Notes: a model not told the origin generated them from the letters alone. Positions 14,317 to 22,710 are shown, counted from the stretch's first letter. The stretch is DNA of 31,343 nucleotides from DATKZH01 sp964475955 (GCA_964475955.1 CAYYZY010000086.1:1-31343), one strand, 5' to 3'. Made by a program: numbers and translations.

Positions 14317-16122
14317 TCAGAATCCGGTGTACGTACCGCCGCCTTGGCGACTGTTTGACAGGACGTTCCCCGAGAGCCTTCCGGCGGTCGAGGCTCCCAC
14401 CGTGGCGAACCGCATGATCTGGTACACCGGGGCGAGGAACTTGGCCATTCCGTTGTCGAAGGCGATCAGCTTGTCTTCGGAGATGAACAGGCGGTCGCCC
14501 GGAAGGAGCTGGTAGTTCGTCTCGGGCGACGCCTGCGCCGTGATCTCCTCCCAACTGACCGGCAGCACCTGGACCTGTTCGGGCACCGGGGTGGGCCGCG
14601 CGATCCAGATCCGTTTCGACGAGACCTGTTCCAGCCCGCCGACGTCGGCGATGGCGTCCAACACCGTCTCGTTGCCGGTGATCGGGAAACGCATCACGCG
14701 GTCGCCCGTCCCGGCGCCCTGCGTGATCACGTAGTAGACCTTGCTGTTGTACGAGAAGACGTCGACCGAGACCTCCGGCGTCTGGAACCACTGCGCCAGG
14801 TGGTGCTGGATCACCGTCTTCGCCTGGGCGAGCGTGAGTCCGACGACGGGCACGCCGCCGTAGGTTCCCAGGGTCACCGTGCCGTCGGGCCCGACCAGGT
14901 GCTCGCCCAACACCTGCTGCTGGGCGGCGACCTGCTCGATCGACATCGTCACCTCGAGGTCGCGGAAGTAGTTCGTCAAGTGCCGGTGGACCAACTCCTT
15001 GACTTCGTCGACGGTCCGGCCGCGGACGTCGGTCACCCGCTGGTAAAGCACCGTGGTCTCGGGCGGAACCGCCTCGAGAACGGGGGCCCCCTCCCCTTCC
15101 GAGCGTTCCATCACGCGCGGCGCGTAGCCTGGCTGCCCTTGGGGCGCGGTTTCGACGTGGTAGAGGGTGCCGGCGCCCTGGCCGGCCACGATGCCCTCAC
15201 CGGCGGTCCGCCCAAACCCCACGGGATTGTCGAGGTCGATGCTGCCGTCCAGTTCCACCCAGTAGGAGGAATTGATCGGCGTCGCGTTTTCCAACCCCAC
15301 GCGCACGGCAACCTGGTAAAGCGTGCTTTGAGCGCGGGCCGCAATCGCCTCTTCCGCCTCCGCCGCAGTCATTCCCGAGACGGTGACGCGACCGTAAGGC
15401 GGCGGCAGCATGATCTCGTTTTCCCCGTCCGCCCGATGGTGAACCGTGAAGCCCCCCAGGACGGGCGTCTGCGGTTGCTGCACGAGTTCCGCCACCACGG
15501 CCACCTCGGGGAAGCGTTCGGCAAGATGCTCTTGAATCGCCTTCTCCGCCTCTTCGACCGTCTTGCCGGCCACCGCTAACGTCCCGTAGTCCTGGATGCC
15601 AACGAGCTCCTCCCCGGAGACGTTGCCGAGCGGGTCTCGCGATTCCTCGGTTTCCGCCACCCGAAGCCGGACCTCTCCTTTCTCGTTCACCTGGAAGGTC
15701 TTGAGAATCGGTTCCGGGACCACGCCGGCCGCGCTGATCCCGAGCATGTCGCCCGGCCGAAGCTTGAACGAACGGCTACGCAGGGGAACCCCCTGCACCT
15801 CCACGAAAATCTGGTCGCCTTCCTTGAGCGTGTCGCCGGGACCCCGATGCACGGTGATGCGCACCACGTCGCGGGGCCGCAACTGGTAGCCCTCGCGCGG
15901 GACCAGGTAGACTTCGTCGATCAACAGGATGTCGGGCGGCTCGATGGTGTACGTTGGGAGGATGACTTTGGAAAGCTCCCGCGGCATCGTGTCCTGAACC
16001 GGCAGGTGCAGTTGGTCTTGCTGCCGCTGTTGTTGCGGCATGCAGCAACCACCGACCGCCACCAACACCGTCAACGCCAGGCAAAACGCCAAGCGCGGCA
16101 AACTGCGGTAAGTGCGAGACAT
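14317..16122 (-). CDS. Wza-like polysaccharide biosynthesis/export lipoprotein
   Basis: This is an outer-membrane-associated polysaccharide export protein of the Wza/GumB (Poly_export, SLBB) family. The 601-residue product has a lipoprotein signal ending AVGGC with lipidation at Cys26, and several family-type segments: YTIEPPDILLID, YQLRPRDVVRI, FKLRPGDMLGIS, NEKGEVRLR followed by GTLAVAGKTVEEAEKAI, a further GPDGTVTLGTYGGVPVVGLT unit, and SLBB-like YYVITQGAGTGDRV with TVLDAIADVGGL and YQLLPGDRLFI near the end. It is longer than Wza (about 380 residues) because the beta-strand/helix unit is repeated. I chose the ATG at 16122 (AGGA 4 nt upstream) over an extension to 16173. No tyrosine autokinase or polymerase gene lies nearby. 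The divergent gene encodes a FeeM-like acyltransferase. Confidence 0.88.
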   Translation of the reverse strand: MSRTYRSLPRLAFCLALTVLVAVGGCCMPQQQRQQDQLHLPVQDTMPRELSKVILPTYTIEPPDILLIDEVYLVPREGYQLRPRDVVRITVHRGPGDTLKEGDQIFVEVQGVPLRSRSFKLRPGDMLGISAAGVVPEPILKTFQVNEKGEVRLRVAETEESRDPLGNVSGEELVGIQDYGTLAVAGKTVEEAEKAIQEHLAERFPEVAVVAELVQQPQTPVLGGFTVHHRADGENEIMLPPPYGRVTVSGMTAAEAEEAIAARAQSTLYQVAVRVGLENATPINSSYWVELDGSIDLDNPVGFGRTAGEGIVAGQGAGTLYHVETAPQGQPGYAPRVMERSEGEGAPVLEAVPPETTVLYQRVTDVRGRTVDEVKELVHRHLTNYFRDLEVTMSIEQVAAQQQVLGEHLVGPDGTVTLGTYGGVPVVGLTLAQAKTVIQHHLAQWFQTPEVSVDVFSYNSKVYYVITQGAGTGDRVMRFPITGNETVLDAIADVGGLEQVSSKRIWIARPTPVPEQVQVLPVSWEEITAQASPETNYQLLPGDRLFISEDKLIAFDNGMAKFLAPVYQIMRFATVGASTAGRLSGNVLSNSRQGGGTYTGF

Positions 16123-16448
16123 GATATCCTGGGAAGGCTGTTGGAATTCGCTTTGTCCACACCAGAGGCCCAATCGTCAAACGAGGGACACCCGGTTCAC
16201 TCCTCAACATCGGCCAATCGTTGCGAAACTCTCGACCAGAACAGCCCCAATAGGTGACATTTCGCGACGCTCGGTCGCGAGGCAAACGACGATTATCCCG
16301 GCGCCGCCGCCTCTGACGCCTGCACAAACGGGGGAAGTTTCAAGCCGGTGACCCTAATGGGGGGTACTGATCTCATGCCGCCTGCCATTGCGTGGCTACA
16401 AGCAGTGCCCGGTCGGCTCGAGCGCACCCCGGTCCCCACGCGCGGATC

Positions 16449-16543
16449 GTTCATACGACATTTTTGTAGTGACCTTCAGTGACCGCATTAATTCGGTCGG
16501 AAGCCGCTCCGGGCTGTCGCGACCCGATGAATCGGGCCACTAC
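16449..16543. repeat. dispersed palindromic repeat, copy A
   Basis: The core 16466-16543 begins GTAGTGACC and ends GGCCACTAC, near-complementary ends. Inside are GACCG/CGGTC and CCCGAT/ATCGGG hairpins. The left flank TTCATACGAC also matches copy B at 23885-23966. Relative to copy B, this copy has an extra TTCAGTGACC-type duplication near its left end. Confidence 0.8.
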
Positions 16544-16626
16544 GAGCCCATGTGGAGAATTCGGGCAAGCGTTTCGGCAACCGACCGGGCTCCGCTTCAC
16601 GTCGCCACAGTCCATCTTTTTTGACC

Positions 16627-16655
16627 TTGGCGGCCGCGACCCTTCCGTGTATTGT
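16627..16655 (+). promoter_or_regulatory. weak candidate promoter for the acyltransferase gene
   Basis: TTGGCG (16627-16632) and TATTGT (16650-16655) are spaced by 17 bp, each matching four of six consensus bases. They lie 170 nt before the start codon. This is one of several possible weak matches. Confidence 0.2.
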
Positions 16656-16825
16656 TCCGGCCCGTAGGGCACTCTCCTCCCTTTGTCTACCTTTGTGCGT
16701 CTCTTTCCCGTCAACCGGCCTCCCTTCGGGGATGCTGCCGCCCCCCCAAGCCGGGTATCGGCGACAGCGCCCAACCCGCGCGCTCAAGGGGCTGGAGGCT
16801 GCAACCAACCTTTCACCAGGGATTC

Positions 16826-17572
16826 ATGAGCCGACCCTACCTTTACCCGAACAGGGCCAGTGCCCCGCAGGTGCGGATCGGGGTGCGTCGGGCCGAACTG
16901 GCACAGGCCTTTGAGCTGGTCTACGCGAGCTACCTCGAAAGGGGGTACATCAATCCTCATTCCGGGGGGCTGCTCTATCGCAAGGCTTTTGGTCTGCCTT
17001 CGAGCCGCACGCTCGTCGCCCTGGCGCCGAGCGGCGCGGTGATCGGCACGATGACGGTGGCCGGAGACAGCCCCGTGGGCCTGGAGGTCGAGGCAACCTA
17101 TCCCGAGGAAGTCGACGCCCTGCGAAGCGAGGGCCGGCAATTGGCCGAGGTCACCTGCCTGGCGATACCGACCTCAAGCGACAGCGGTCACATGGCGGTC
17201 TTCTTCGAGCTGACCCGATTCATGATCCAGTACGCCTACTGGCGCGGTTTCGACGACCTGCTGATGGTCGTGCATCCTCGGCATCATCGCTTCTACTGGC
17301 GCCAGTTCCGCGTGGCGCCCTTGGGGCCGTGCCGGCCCCACGGCCCGGTGTGCGGCAACCCTTCGGTAGGCTGCCGGATCGATCTGCACACGCTGAAGCA
17401 GAACGTCGTGCCCGAGATGCGGCACAAATACTTCGGCGATCAGATTCCCAAGACGTTGTACCTCGCGCCGCCCATCAGCCCGGAAGACCACGAGTACTTC
17501 CTCCAGCGCAGCGCCGTCGGCCGGCAGCCGCTCCCCGCGCACCGAAGGCCCCCGCGCCGCGATGCGGCTTGA
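16826..17572 (+). CDS. FeeM-like N-acyltransferase (GNAT fold)
   Basis: The 248-residue product resembles the FeeM / PEP-CTERM-associated N-acyl amino acid synthase group, GNAT-fold enzymes related to acyl-homoserine lactone synthases that join an acyl chain from acyl-ACP to an amino acid. Supporting segments are VRRAELAQAFELVYASYLERGYI (20-42, the family's first helix), TLVALAPSGAVIGTMTV (62-78), AEVTCLAIPTS (107-117), and the core helix FFELTRFMIQYAYWRGFDDL followed by MVVHPRHHRFYWRQF (147-161). The ATG at 16826 has AGGGA about 5 nt upstream; frames reaching further upstream add residues without family resemblance. The C-terminal 20 residues are Arg/Pro-rich. Its product could be a signal or a surface lipid. 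It is divergent from a polysaccharide export gene, a context known for this group, but no exosortase gene is in the window. Confidence 0.75.
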   Translation: MSRPYLYPNRASAPQVRIGVRRAELAQAFELVYASYLERGYINPHSGGLLYRKAFGLPSSRTLVALAPSGAVIGTMTVAGDSPVGLEVEATYPEEVDALRSEGRQLAEVTCLAIPTSSDSGHMAVFFELTRFMIQYAYWRGFDDLLMVVHPRHHRFYWRQFRVAPLGPCRPHGPVCGNPSVGCRIDLHTLKQNVVPEMRHKYFGDQIPKTLYLAPPISPEDHEYFLQRSAVGRQPLPAHRRPPRRDAA

Positions 17573-17720
17573 TCGGCGCGCCGATCTCCGGCGTGCATCG
17601 TTGCGCGACCGCCGCCGCGCGCGGGTGCCAACGACTATATCGAATGAGTCGGCATTAACGCTCACACCCAACGACGGGGGCCTTTGCCCGGTCCGCCGGT
17701 TCATCGACGACGAAAGCCCG

Positions 17721-17740
17721 TAGAGTATCCTTGAATTGCC
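17721..17740 (+). promoter_or_regulatory. possible -10 element giving a near-leaderless transcript
   Basis: TAGAGT (17721-17726) lies 14 nt before the permease ATG, and no purine-rich ribosome site is seen between them. If used, the leader would be only about 8 nt. The -35 region is poor (TTCATC at 15 bp spacing). Confidence 0.2.
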
Positions 17741-18862
17741 ATGTGGCCCATCGCGCTCCACACGCTGGCGGACGACCGGGGGAAGCTGCTGACGGCTTTG
17801 GTGGGCGTGGTGTTTTCCGTGGTGCTGGTCAACGTGCAGGGCGGGCTGTTCCTGGGGTTCATCAACAAGGCGGGCCTGCTTGCCGACTGCGGCGAGGCCG
17901 ACGTCTGGGTGGGGCACCGGAACATGTACAACGTCGATTTCCCCCAGGATATCCCCCGGCGGTGGGTCGACCGCGTCCGCGCCGTGCCCGGCGTCGAGGC
18001 CGCCGAGCCCTATCTCATCGGCACCACCAACACCACGCTCCCCAGCGGCGGGTTCGAACTGGTCGTCGTCGTCGGCGTCGATCCGGCGAGCCGCCTGGGG
18101 AACGCCTGGAACGTCGTCCGCGGCCGTGCCGACGCGATCCTCGAGCCCCACGGCGTGATCGTCGACGAGTACGACCTGGAGAAGCTCGAATACCCGAAGC
18201 TGGGCGAGCTCCGCGAAGTCGGCGGGCGCCGCGCCCGCGTCGCGGGCTTCAGCCGCGGCATCAAGTCGTTCCTGGTCACGCCCTACGTCTTCACCACCTA
18301 CGAGCGCGCGGCCGCCTACCTGCGCAAGGCACCCGAGGTCTGCTCGTACTACCTCGTGCGCCTCGAGCCGGGGGCCGACGCCAAAACGGTCTGCGCGGGA
18401 ATCCGGCGGCGCGTGCCCCAGCTCGACGCCTTCCCCCGCCAAGTCTACAGCCGCATTTCGGCCCAGTACTGGCTGACGCGCAGCGGGCTGGGAATCAGCT
18501 TCGGCGCCGCCACGGCCATCGGCCTGTTCGTCGGCCTGGTCATGGTCGCCCAAACGCTCTACGCGCTGGTGCTCGACCACCTCACGGAATTCGGAACGCT
18601 CAAGGCCATCGGGGCCACCGAGCGGCAGATCTACCGGATCCTGTTCATTCAGGCGGCGGTGATGGCGCTGGTCGGCTCCCTGGCGGGCCTCGCACTGGTA
18701 ACGGCGGTTCAGCATCTCTACAGCACCCCAGTCGCACTAATACTTGTGCCATGGTGGCTGTCGATGGGCAGTTGCGCCCTGGTGCTGGCGATCTGCCTGA
18801 TTGCGTCGGGTCTGCCCTACCTGCGGATCCGGAAGATCGACCCGGTAATGGTCCTCCAGTAA
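17741..18862 (+). CDS. ABC transporter permease (DevC/FtsX-like)
   Basis: This is an inner-membrane permease of the MacB/FtsX-like type, partner of the ATPase and membrane-fusion protein that follow. The 373-residue product has one N-terminal membrane helix (about 15-38, LLTALVGVVFSVVLVNVQGG), a large periplasmic domain (about 45-255) with EADVWVGHRNMYNVD and ELVVVVGVDPA typical of DevC proteins, then three C-terminal helices (about 262-283, 302-325, 333-358). The coupling-helix motif EFGTLKAIGATERQIYRI precedes the second of these. The ATG at 17741 has no visible ribosome site. It is 23 nt upstream of the ATPase gene. DevBCA systems in cyanobacteria export glycolipids with TolC; the cargo here is unknown, although an acyltransferase gene lies just upstream. 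Confidence 0.92.
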   Translation: MWPIALHTLADDRGKLLTALVGVVFSVVLVNVQGGLFLGFINKAGLLADCGEADVWVGHRNMYNVDFPQDIPRRWVDRVRAVPGVEAAEPYLIGTTNTTLPSGGFELVVVVGVDPASRLGNAWNVVRGRADAILEPHGVIVDEYDLEKLEYPKLGELREVGGRRARVAGFSRGIKSFLVTPYVFTTYERAAAYLRKAPEVCSYYLVRLEPGADAKTVCAGIRRRVPQLDAFPRQVYSRISAQYWLTRSGLGISFGAATAIGLFVGLVMVAQTLYALVLDHLTEFGTLKAIGATERQIYRILFIQAAVMALVGSLAGLALVTAVQHLYSTPVALILVPWWLSMGSCALVLAICLIASGLPYLRIRKIDPVMVLQ

Positions 18863-18885
18863 TCCTGGAAGGAGAAATCACGGCC

Positions 18886-19722
18886 GTGACGACCGCGCCC
18901 CGAAACGCATCGAATCCGCCGTCCGACGACTGGGCCGTCCGCGCCCACGACGTGCACAAGGCGTACCAGCGCGGCGCCAACCGCACGCCGGTGCTCCAGG
19001 GGGTCGACTTGGCGATCCGCCGCGGCGAGTGCGTTTACCTGGCCGGTCCCTCCGGAAGCGGGAAGTCGACCCTGCTCTCCATCCTCGCCTGCATCCTCAC
19101 GCCCGACCGGGGGCGCGTCTTCGTCTTCGACCGGGACCTGGACGCGCTCGACGACGCGGGACGCATCGCCCTGCGACGCAACCGCATCGGCTTCGTGTTC
19201 CAGCGGTTTCATCTCATCCGCGGGCTGACGGCGCTGGACAACGTGTGTGTCCCCCTGGTGCTCCGCGGCGGCAGACAAGCGGCCAATCGACGCCGCGGCC
19301 TCGAACTGCTCGAAGCGGTCGGCCTGGCCGACAAAGCGCGGCAGCGTCCGCGCAATCTGAGCACCGGACAGTGCCAGCGCGTGGCCCTGGCCCGTGCGCT
19401 GGCGGGCGATCCCGACCTCCTGCTGGCCGACGAGCCGACGGCCTCGCTCGACGGGCAAAACGGCCAGGAGATCATGGGCCTGTTGCACCGTCTGGTGACC
19501 GAAGGGAAGAAGACCGCGGTGGTCGTCACGCACGACCCGCGAATCTTCCACTTTGCCGACCGGATCTTCCACCTGGAAAACGGCCGAATCGCGCGCACCG
19601 AACGCCCCGGCGCGTCGCGCTCGCCGGGCGAAGCCCCCGCGCCGCCGCTGGTGCCGGACGCGTCGGGCCCGTTCGCGCCGGCTTCGCAAACGCTTTCCAC
19701 AACAGGAGATGCACTGCGATGA
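18886..19722 (+). CDS. ABC transporter ATPase (DevA/LolD-like)
   Basis: This is the ATP-hydrolysing subunit of the preceding permease. The 278-residue product has Walker A GPSGSGKST (54-62), Q-loop Gln106 in VFQRFHL, the signature LSTGQCQR (158-165), Walker B LLLADEP (178-184) with the D-loop SLDG, and switch His216 in VVVTHDPR. The signature reads LSTGQ where LSGGQ is usual. The C-terminal 45 residues are a proline/alanine-rich extension beyond the normal ATPase core. The GTG at 18886 has GGAG about 11 nt upstream; the open frame extends far upstream but over the permease gene. Its stop overlaps the start of the next gene in ATGA, a sign of translational coupling. Confidence 0.93.
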   Translation: MTTAPRNASNPPSDDWAVRAHDVHKAYQRGANRTPVLQGVDLAIRRGECVYLAGPSGSGKSTLLSILACILTPDRGRVFVFDRDLDALDDAGRIALRRNRIGFVFQRFHLIRGLTALDNVCVPLVLRGGRQAANRRRGLELLEAVGLADKARQRPRNLSTGQCQRVALARALAGDPDLLLADEPTASLDGQNGQEIMGLLHRLVTEGKKTAVVVTHDPRIFHFADRIFHLENGRIARTERPGASRSPGEAPAPPLVPDASGPFAPASQTLSTTGDALR

Positions 19723-20810
19723 CGAGGTTCTTCCTGCTCGTCGGAGGTGTGGTCGTGGTCGTGCTGTTGGGCCTCATGCTCGACGCCCAAAGCCAGATCC
19801 CGGTCCATCGAGCGGAGGCGCCGGCCGACCCGCGCTCGATCTTCGCCCCGGGGCGAATCGAGGGCGCAACGCCCCAGGTCGAGCTTCGCTTCCGCCTGTC
19901 GGGCCAGGTGGAGGAGTTGCTCGTCGAGGAGGGGCAAACGGTCCCTCAGGGCGCGGTTCTCGCCCGGCTCGACGACGCCGAATACGAGCACGAAGTCGCC
20001 CTGGCCGAGGCCGAGCTGCACGTGGCCGAGGCCGAGCTGGAACGCCTACTCAACGGGGCCCGGACCCAGGAGCGGACCGAGGCCCGATCGCTGTTGGAGG
20101 CCAAGCGCGCCGAGCTGGAGCGCGCCCGGCTCACTTGGAACCGGATCCGCGAGCTGAGCGATCGGCGGGCCGTCTCGCTCCAGGAGGCCGACAACCAGCG
20201 GACCCGCGTGTCGTCCCTCGAGGCCGAGGTCGCGGCGGCCGAAGCGCGGGTCGAATTGCTCGAGGCGCCCGCCCGGGCCGACGACGTGGCCGTGGCCGAG
20301 GCCCGCATCGCGGCCGCCAACGCCCGGCTGGAACAGGCCAAGGTCCGGTTGCGGTGGACGGAACTCCGCGCGCCGACCGCCGGACAGATCCTCCGCGTCG
20401 GCTTCGAAGCCGGCGAGCTCACCGCCCCCGATTCCCTCGAGCCGGTGATCGTGATGGTCGACACGAGCAAATACCAGGTCCGCGCGTTCGTCGAAGAACT
20501 CGACGCCCCCCGCGTCCGCGTGGGAATGCCCGCCACGGTCACGGCCGACGGGCTGGGCGACCAGGAGATCCGCGGCCGCGTGGTCCGCCTCAGCCCCCGC
20601 ATGAGCCGCAAGTCGTTGTGGAGCGACGAGCCGGACGAGAGCTACGACACCAAAACGCGCGAGGTTTGGATCGAACTCGAACGTTCTGAGCCGCTGGTGG
20701 TCGGTCTCCGCGTCGACGTCCACTTCTCCCTCGAGTCCGAGGCCGACGCCGCCCACACTCCCGACGGCACCAACGACCCCTCCCTCGCCCGCCACGGCCC
20801 GGCACGGTAG
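19719..20810 (+). CDS. HlyD-type membrane-fusion protein (DevB-like)
   Basis: This is the periplasmic adaptor of the ABC exporter. The 363-residue product has an N-terminal membrane anchor (about 4-20, FFLLVGGVVVVVLLGLM), a lipoyl/barrel half with LRFRLSGQVEELLVEEGQTV, a long alpha-helical hairpin rich in Ala/Glu/Arg (about 88-210), the returning lipoyl half TELRAPTAGQILRVGFEAGE, and a beta-barrel domain with VRAFVEELDAPRVRVGMPA. Family members bridge the inner-membrane ABC pump to an outer-membrane channel. No outer-membrane channel gene is nearby. The ATG lies within the last codons of the ATPase gene and has AGGAG 9 nt upstream. The stop codon TAG lies inside a palindromic repeat (20807-20875). 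Confidence 0.92.
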   Translation: MTRFFLLVGGVVVVVLLGLMLDAQSQIPVHRAEAPADPRSIFAPGRIEGATPQVELRFRLSGQVEELLVEEGQTVPQGAVLARLDDAEYEHEVALAEAELHVAEAELERLLNGARTQERTEARSLLEAKRAELERARLTWNRIRELSDRRAVSLQEADNQRTRVSSLEAEVAAAEARVELLEAPARADDVAVAEARIAAANARLEQAKVRLRWTELRAPTAGQILRVGFEAGELTAPDSLEPVIVMVDTSKYQVRAFVEELDAPRVRVGMPATVTADGLGDQEIRGRVVRLSPRMSRKSLWSDEPDESYDTKTREVWIELERSEPLVVGLRVDVHFSLESEADAAHTPDGTNDPSLARHGPAR

Positions 20811-20875
20811 GCAACGCCCTCCGTGCCGCTGACGGATCATCGCGACGGCGGAACGCCGCGGAGGGCGTTCCCTAC
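20807..20875. repeat. palindromic repeat spanning the membrane-fusion gene stop codon
   Basis: GTAGGCAACGCCCTCCG (20807-20823) and CGGAGGGCGTTCCCTAC (20859-20875) are reverse complements at 16 of 17 positions, with a 35-nt GC-rich interior. The TAG stop codon (20808-20810) lies in the left arm. It may act as a 3'-end hairpin; no T tract follows. Confidence 0.8.
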
Positions 20876-21111
20876 AGTGGGTGTTAGCGAATCGCGCACG
20901 GTCATCTCACGCGATCTTGCGGCCGCAACCCAGTAGCACGGAATGGCATTCCGTCCTCGACGCGTGCTCGCATCCCGCGCTCATTTCTCGCTGAACCGCC
21001 GAAACGCTTGCCTCCGGGGCCGGGCCCCGTTTGCCGCGGGCTTGAGGGCCCCTTGCGGGGCGCCTATGATGGCAGGCGTGGCCCCTCCAACCCGTCAACA
21101 GGAGAACGCGC
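20811..21111. other. 301-bp intergenic region
   Basis: It contains most of the palindrome at 20807-20875 and a second hairpin, ACGGAAT-GGC-ATTCCGT (20938-20954). An AGGAG ribosome site for the next gene stands at the end. No further gene was seen. Confidence 0.5.
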
Positions 21112-22698
21112 ATGTCTCACTGCCACGCTCACGGTTCGTGTCATGGTTGCCGTCGCGCCGTCGACCGGCGCCGGTTCTTGCAGGGTTGCGGGGCCGCGGT
21201 GGCAGGGGCCGGTTGGCTGGCGCCGCGCGCCCAAGCCGCGAAGAAGGAAGGAGCCAGGGCCCGCGTGGCCGCCGTGTTCCTGATGAGCATGAACACGCAC
21301 GAGATTTGGCCCTACCCCAAGTTCGACACGCAGGGCCGCCGGCGCGAGGTGCTCGCCCGGCTGAGCGAAGGCTGCCCGGGCGTCGAATTCGTGCCGGTGG
21401 CGGTGGAGGAAGCGGCCGACCTGGAGCGGGCGACGGCGATGAAGGACGAGGTCGACGGGTATCTCGTCTACGTGATGACGCTCGTCTGGAACCAACGCCC
21501 GATGATCGTCCAGATCGCCAAGCTGGGGAAACCCACGCTGGTGGCCGACGAGTTCCTCGGCGGCTCCGGGGCTTTTCTGACCGGCTACAGCCAGCTCTGC
21601 ACCGCCGGCATCCCTGCGGCGGCCGTCAGCAGCACGCGGTTGGACGATCTGGTCGTCGCCGCCCGGCAGTTCGCCACGCTCCGCGCGCCGGGCACCACGC
21701 CCGACGAGTTCGCCCGGCGTTGCGAACGGGCCTACCGGGCGACCTTCGCTGCGCGGGGCGACATGGCGTGCGTCGACGACCCCGTGCCGCTGGCCGACGT
21801 CGGCGAGTGCGTGCGCCGGTTCCGCGATTCGCGGTTCCTGATCGTCGGCCGAGGGCGCGAGGGGCAGGAGCACGACTTCCTCGGCGCGAAGGGCATCTTC
21901 CTCGGCTTCGACGAGCTCGACGCGCTCTACGAGAAGGCCGATCGCGACGAGGCGGCCGAGTGGGCCCGGCGCTGGTCGCAGCAGGCGGTCGAGCTGCCGC
22001 CGGGCGAGTACGTCGAGCCCAGCCAACCCACGCCGGAGGCCGTCCGGAAGGCGGGCGGCGTCTACCTGGCCACGCTCAAGCTGCTCGAAAAGTACGGCTC
22101 CGACACGGTAACCATGAACTGCCTGGGTGGCTTCGCCCAGGGCAACCTGCCCTCGTACCCCTGCCTGGGCTTCATGCAACTGCTCAACGACGGCGGCCAG
22201 GGCGTCTGCGAGGCCATGCCCGACGATACCCTGAGCATGCTCATGGCCCGCATCCTCACCGGCCGCCCGGGCTTCGTCTCCGACCCGGCGTTGGACACGT
22301 CGCAGAACCGGATCGTCTACGCCCACTGCGTGGGGACGACCAAGGTGTTCGGGCCCGAAGGCGGCGGGAACGGATTCCGCATCCGCACGCTGCACAACCG
22401 CGACCCGCGCGGCGCCTGCGCCGAGTCGCTCATGCCGGCCGGCTACATGACGACCAGTTTCCGCACCAACGTCGCGCGCAAGCAGTTGATCGTCCACCAG
22501 GCGAAGGCCCTCGGTCCGCTCGACACGGAGCGCGGCTGCCGGACCAAGCTCGTGGGCGAGGTCCGCGGCGACGTCGGCAAGCTGTTCGACCAGTGGGACC
22601 AGTTCGGCTGGCACCGCGTGACCGTCTACGGCGACGTCCTCGACCCCCTCACCGAGTTCGCCCAGGCCCTCGGCCTCCAGGTCATCCGCGAGGCGTAA
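21112..22698 (+). CDS. Tat-exported L-fucose isomerase-like protein
   Basis: The 528-residue product resembles the L-fucose/L-arabinose isomerase-like fold. Evidence includes ARVAAVFLMSMNTHEIWPYP after the signal, DGYLVYVMTLVWNQRPMIV, and the C-terminal half with VTMNCLGGFAQGNLPSYPCL, GVCEAMPDDTLSMLMARIL and NRIVYAHCVGTTKVFG, typical of the sugar-isomerase C-terminal region. The Tat signal DRRRFLQGCGAAVAGAG (18-34) ends near AQA (40-42), so it would act outside the cytoplasm, unusual for an isomerase. Before the twin arginines is a Cys/His-rich head with C4, H5, H7, C10, H11 and C13. Start: ATG with AGGAGAA about 7 nt upstream. It may be a sugar-binding or carbohydrate-processing protein rather than a true isomerase. 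It stands alone, flanked by repeat-rich gaps. Confidence 0.75.
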   Translation: MSHCHAHGSCHGCRRAVDRRRFLQGCGAAVAGAGWLAPRAQAAKKEGARARVAAVFLMSMNTHEIWPYPKFDTQGRRREVLARLSEGCPGVEFVPVAVEEAADLERATAMKDEVDGYLVYVMTLVWNQRPMIVQIAKLGKPTLVADEFLGGSGAFLTGYSQLCTAGIPAAAVSSTRLDDLVVAARQFATLRAPGTTPDEFARRCERAYRATFAARGDMACVDDPVPLADVGECVRRFRDSRFLIVGRGREGQEHDFLGAKGIFLGFDELDALYEKADRDEAAEWARRWSQQAVELPPGEYVEPSQPTPEAVRKAGGVYLATLKLLEKYGSDTVTMNCLGGFAQGNLPSYPCLGFMQLLNDGGQGVCEAMPDDTLSMLMARILTGRPGFVSDPALDTSQNRIVYAHCVGTTKVFGPEGGGNGFRIRTLHNRDPRGACAESLMPAGYMTTSFRTNVARKQLIVHQAKALGPLDTERGCRTKLVGEVRGDVGKLFDQWDQFGWHRVTVYGDVLDPLTEFAQALGLQVIREA

Positions 22699-22710
22699 GC
22701 GCGGACGGCC

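Larger units (their letters stand above)
16123..16825. other. 703-bp divergent intergenic region
   Basis: It separates the minus-strand export gene from the plus-strand acyltransferase gene and should hold both promoters. Visible structure includes a TCGCGAC/GTCGCGA hairpin (16262-16280) and one copy of the dispersed 70-80 bp repeat (16449-16543). No coding region was found. Confidence 0.5.

Noticed and set aside
16123..16448. Considered as a riboswitch leader of the export gene
   Set aside because: No known aptamer consensus was recognised in either strand; only a 7-bp hairpin is clear.
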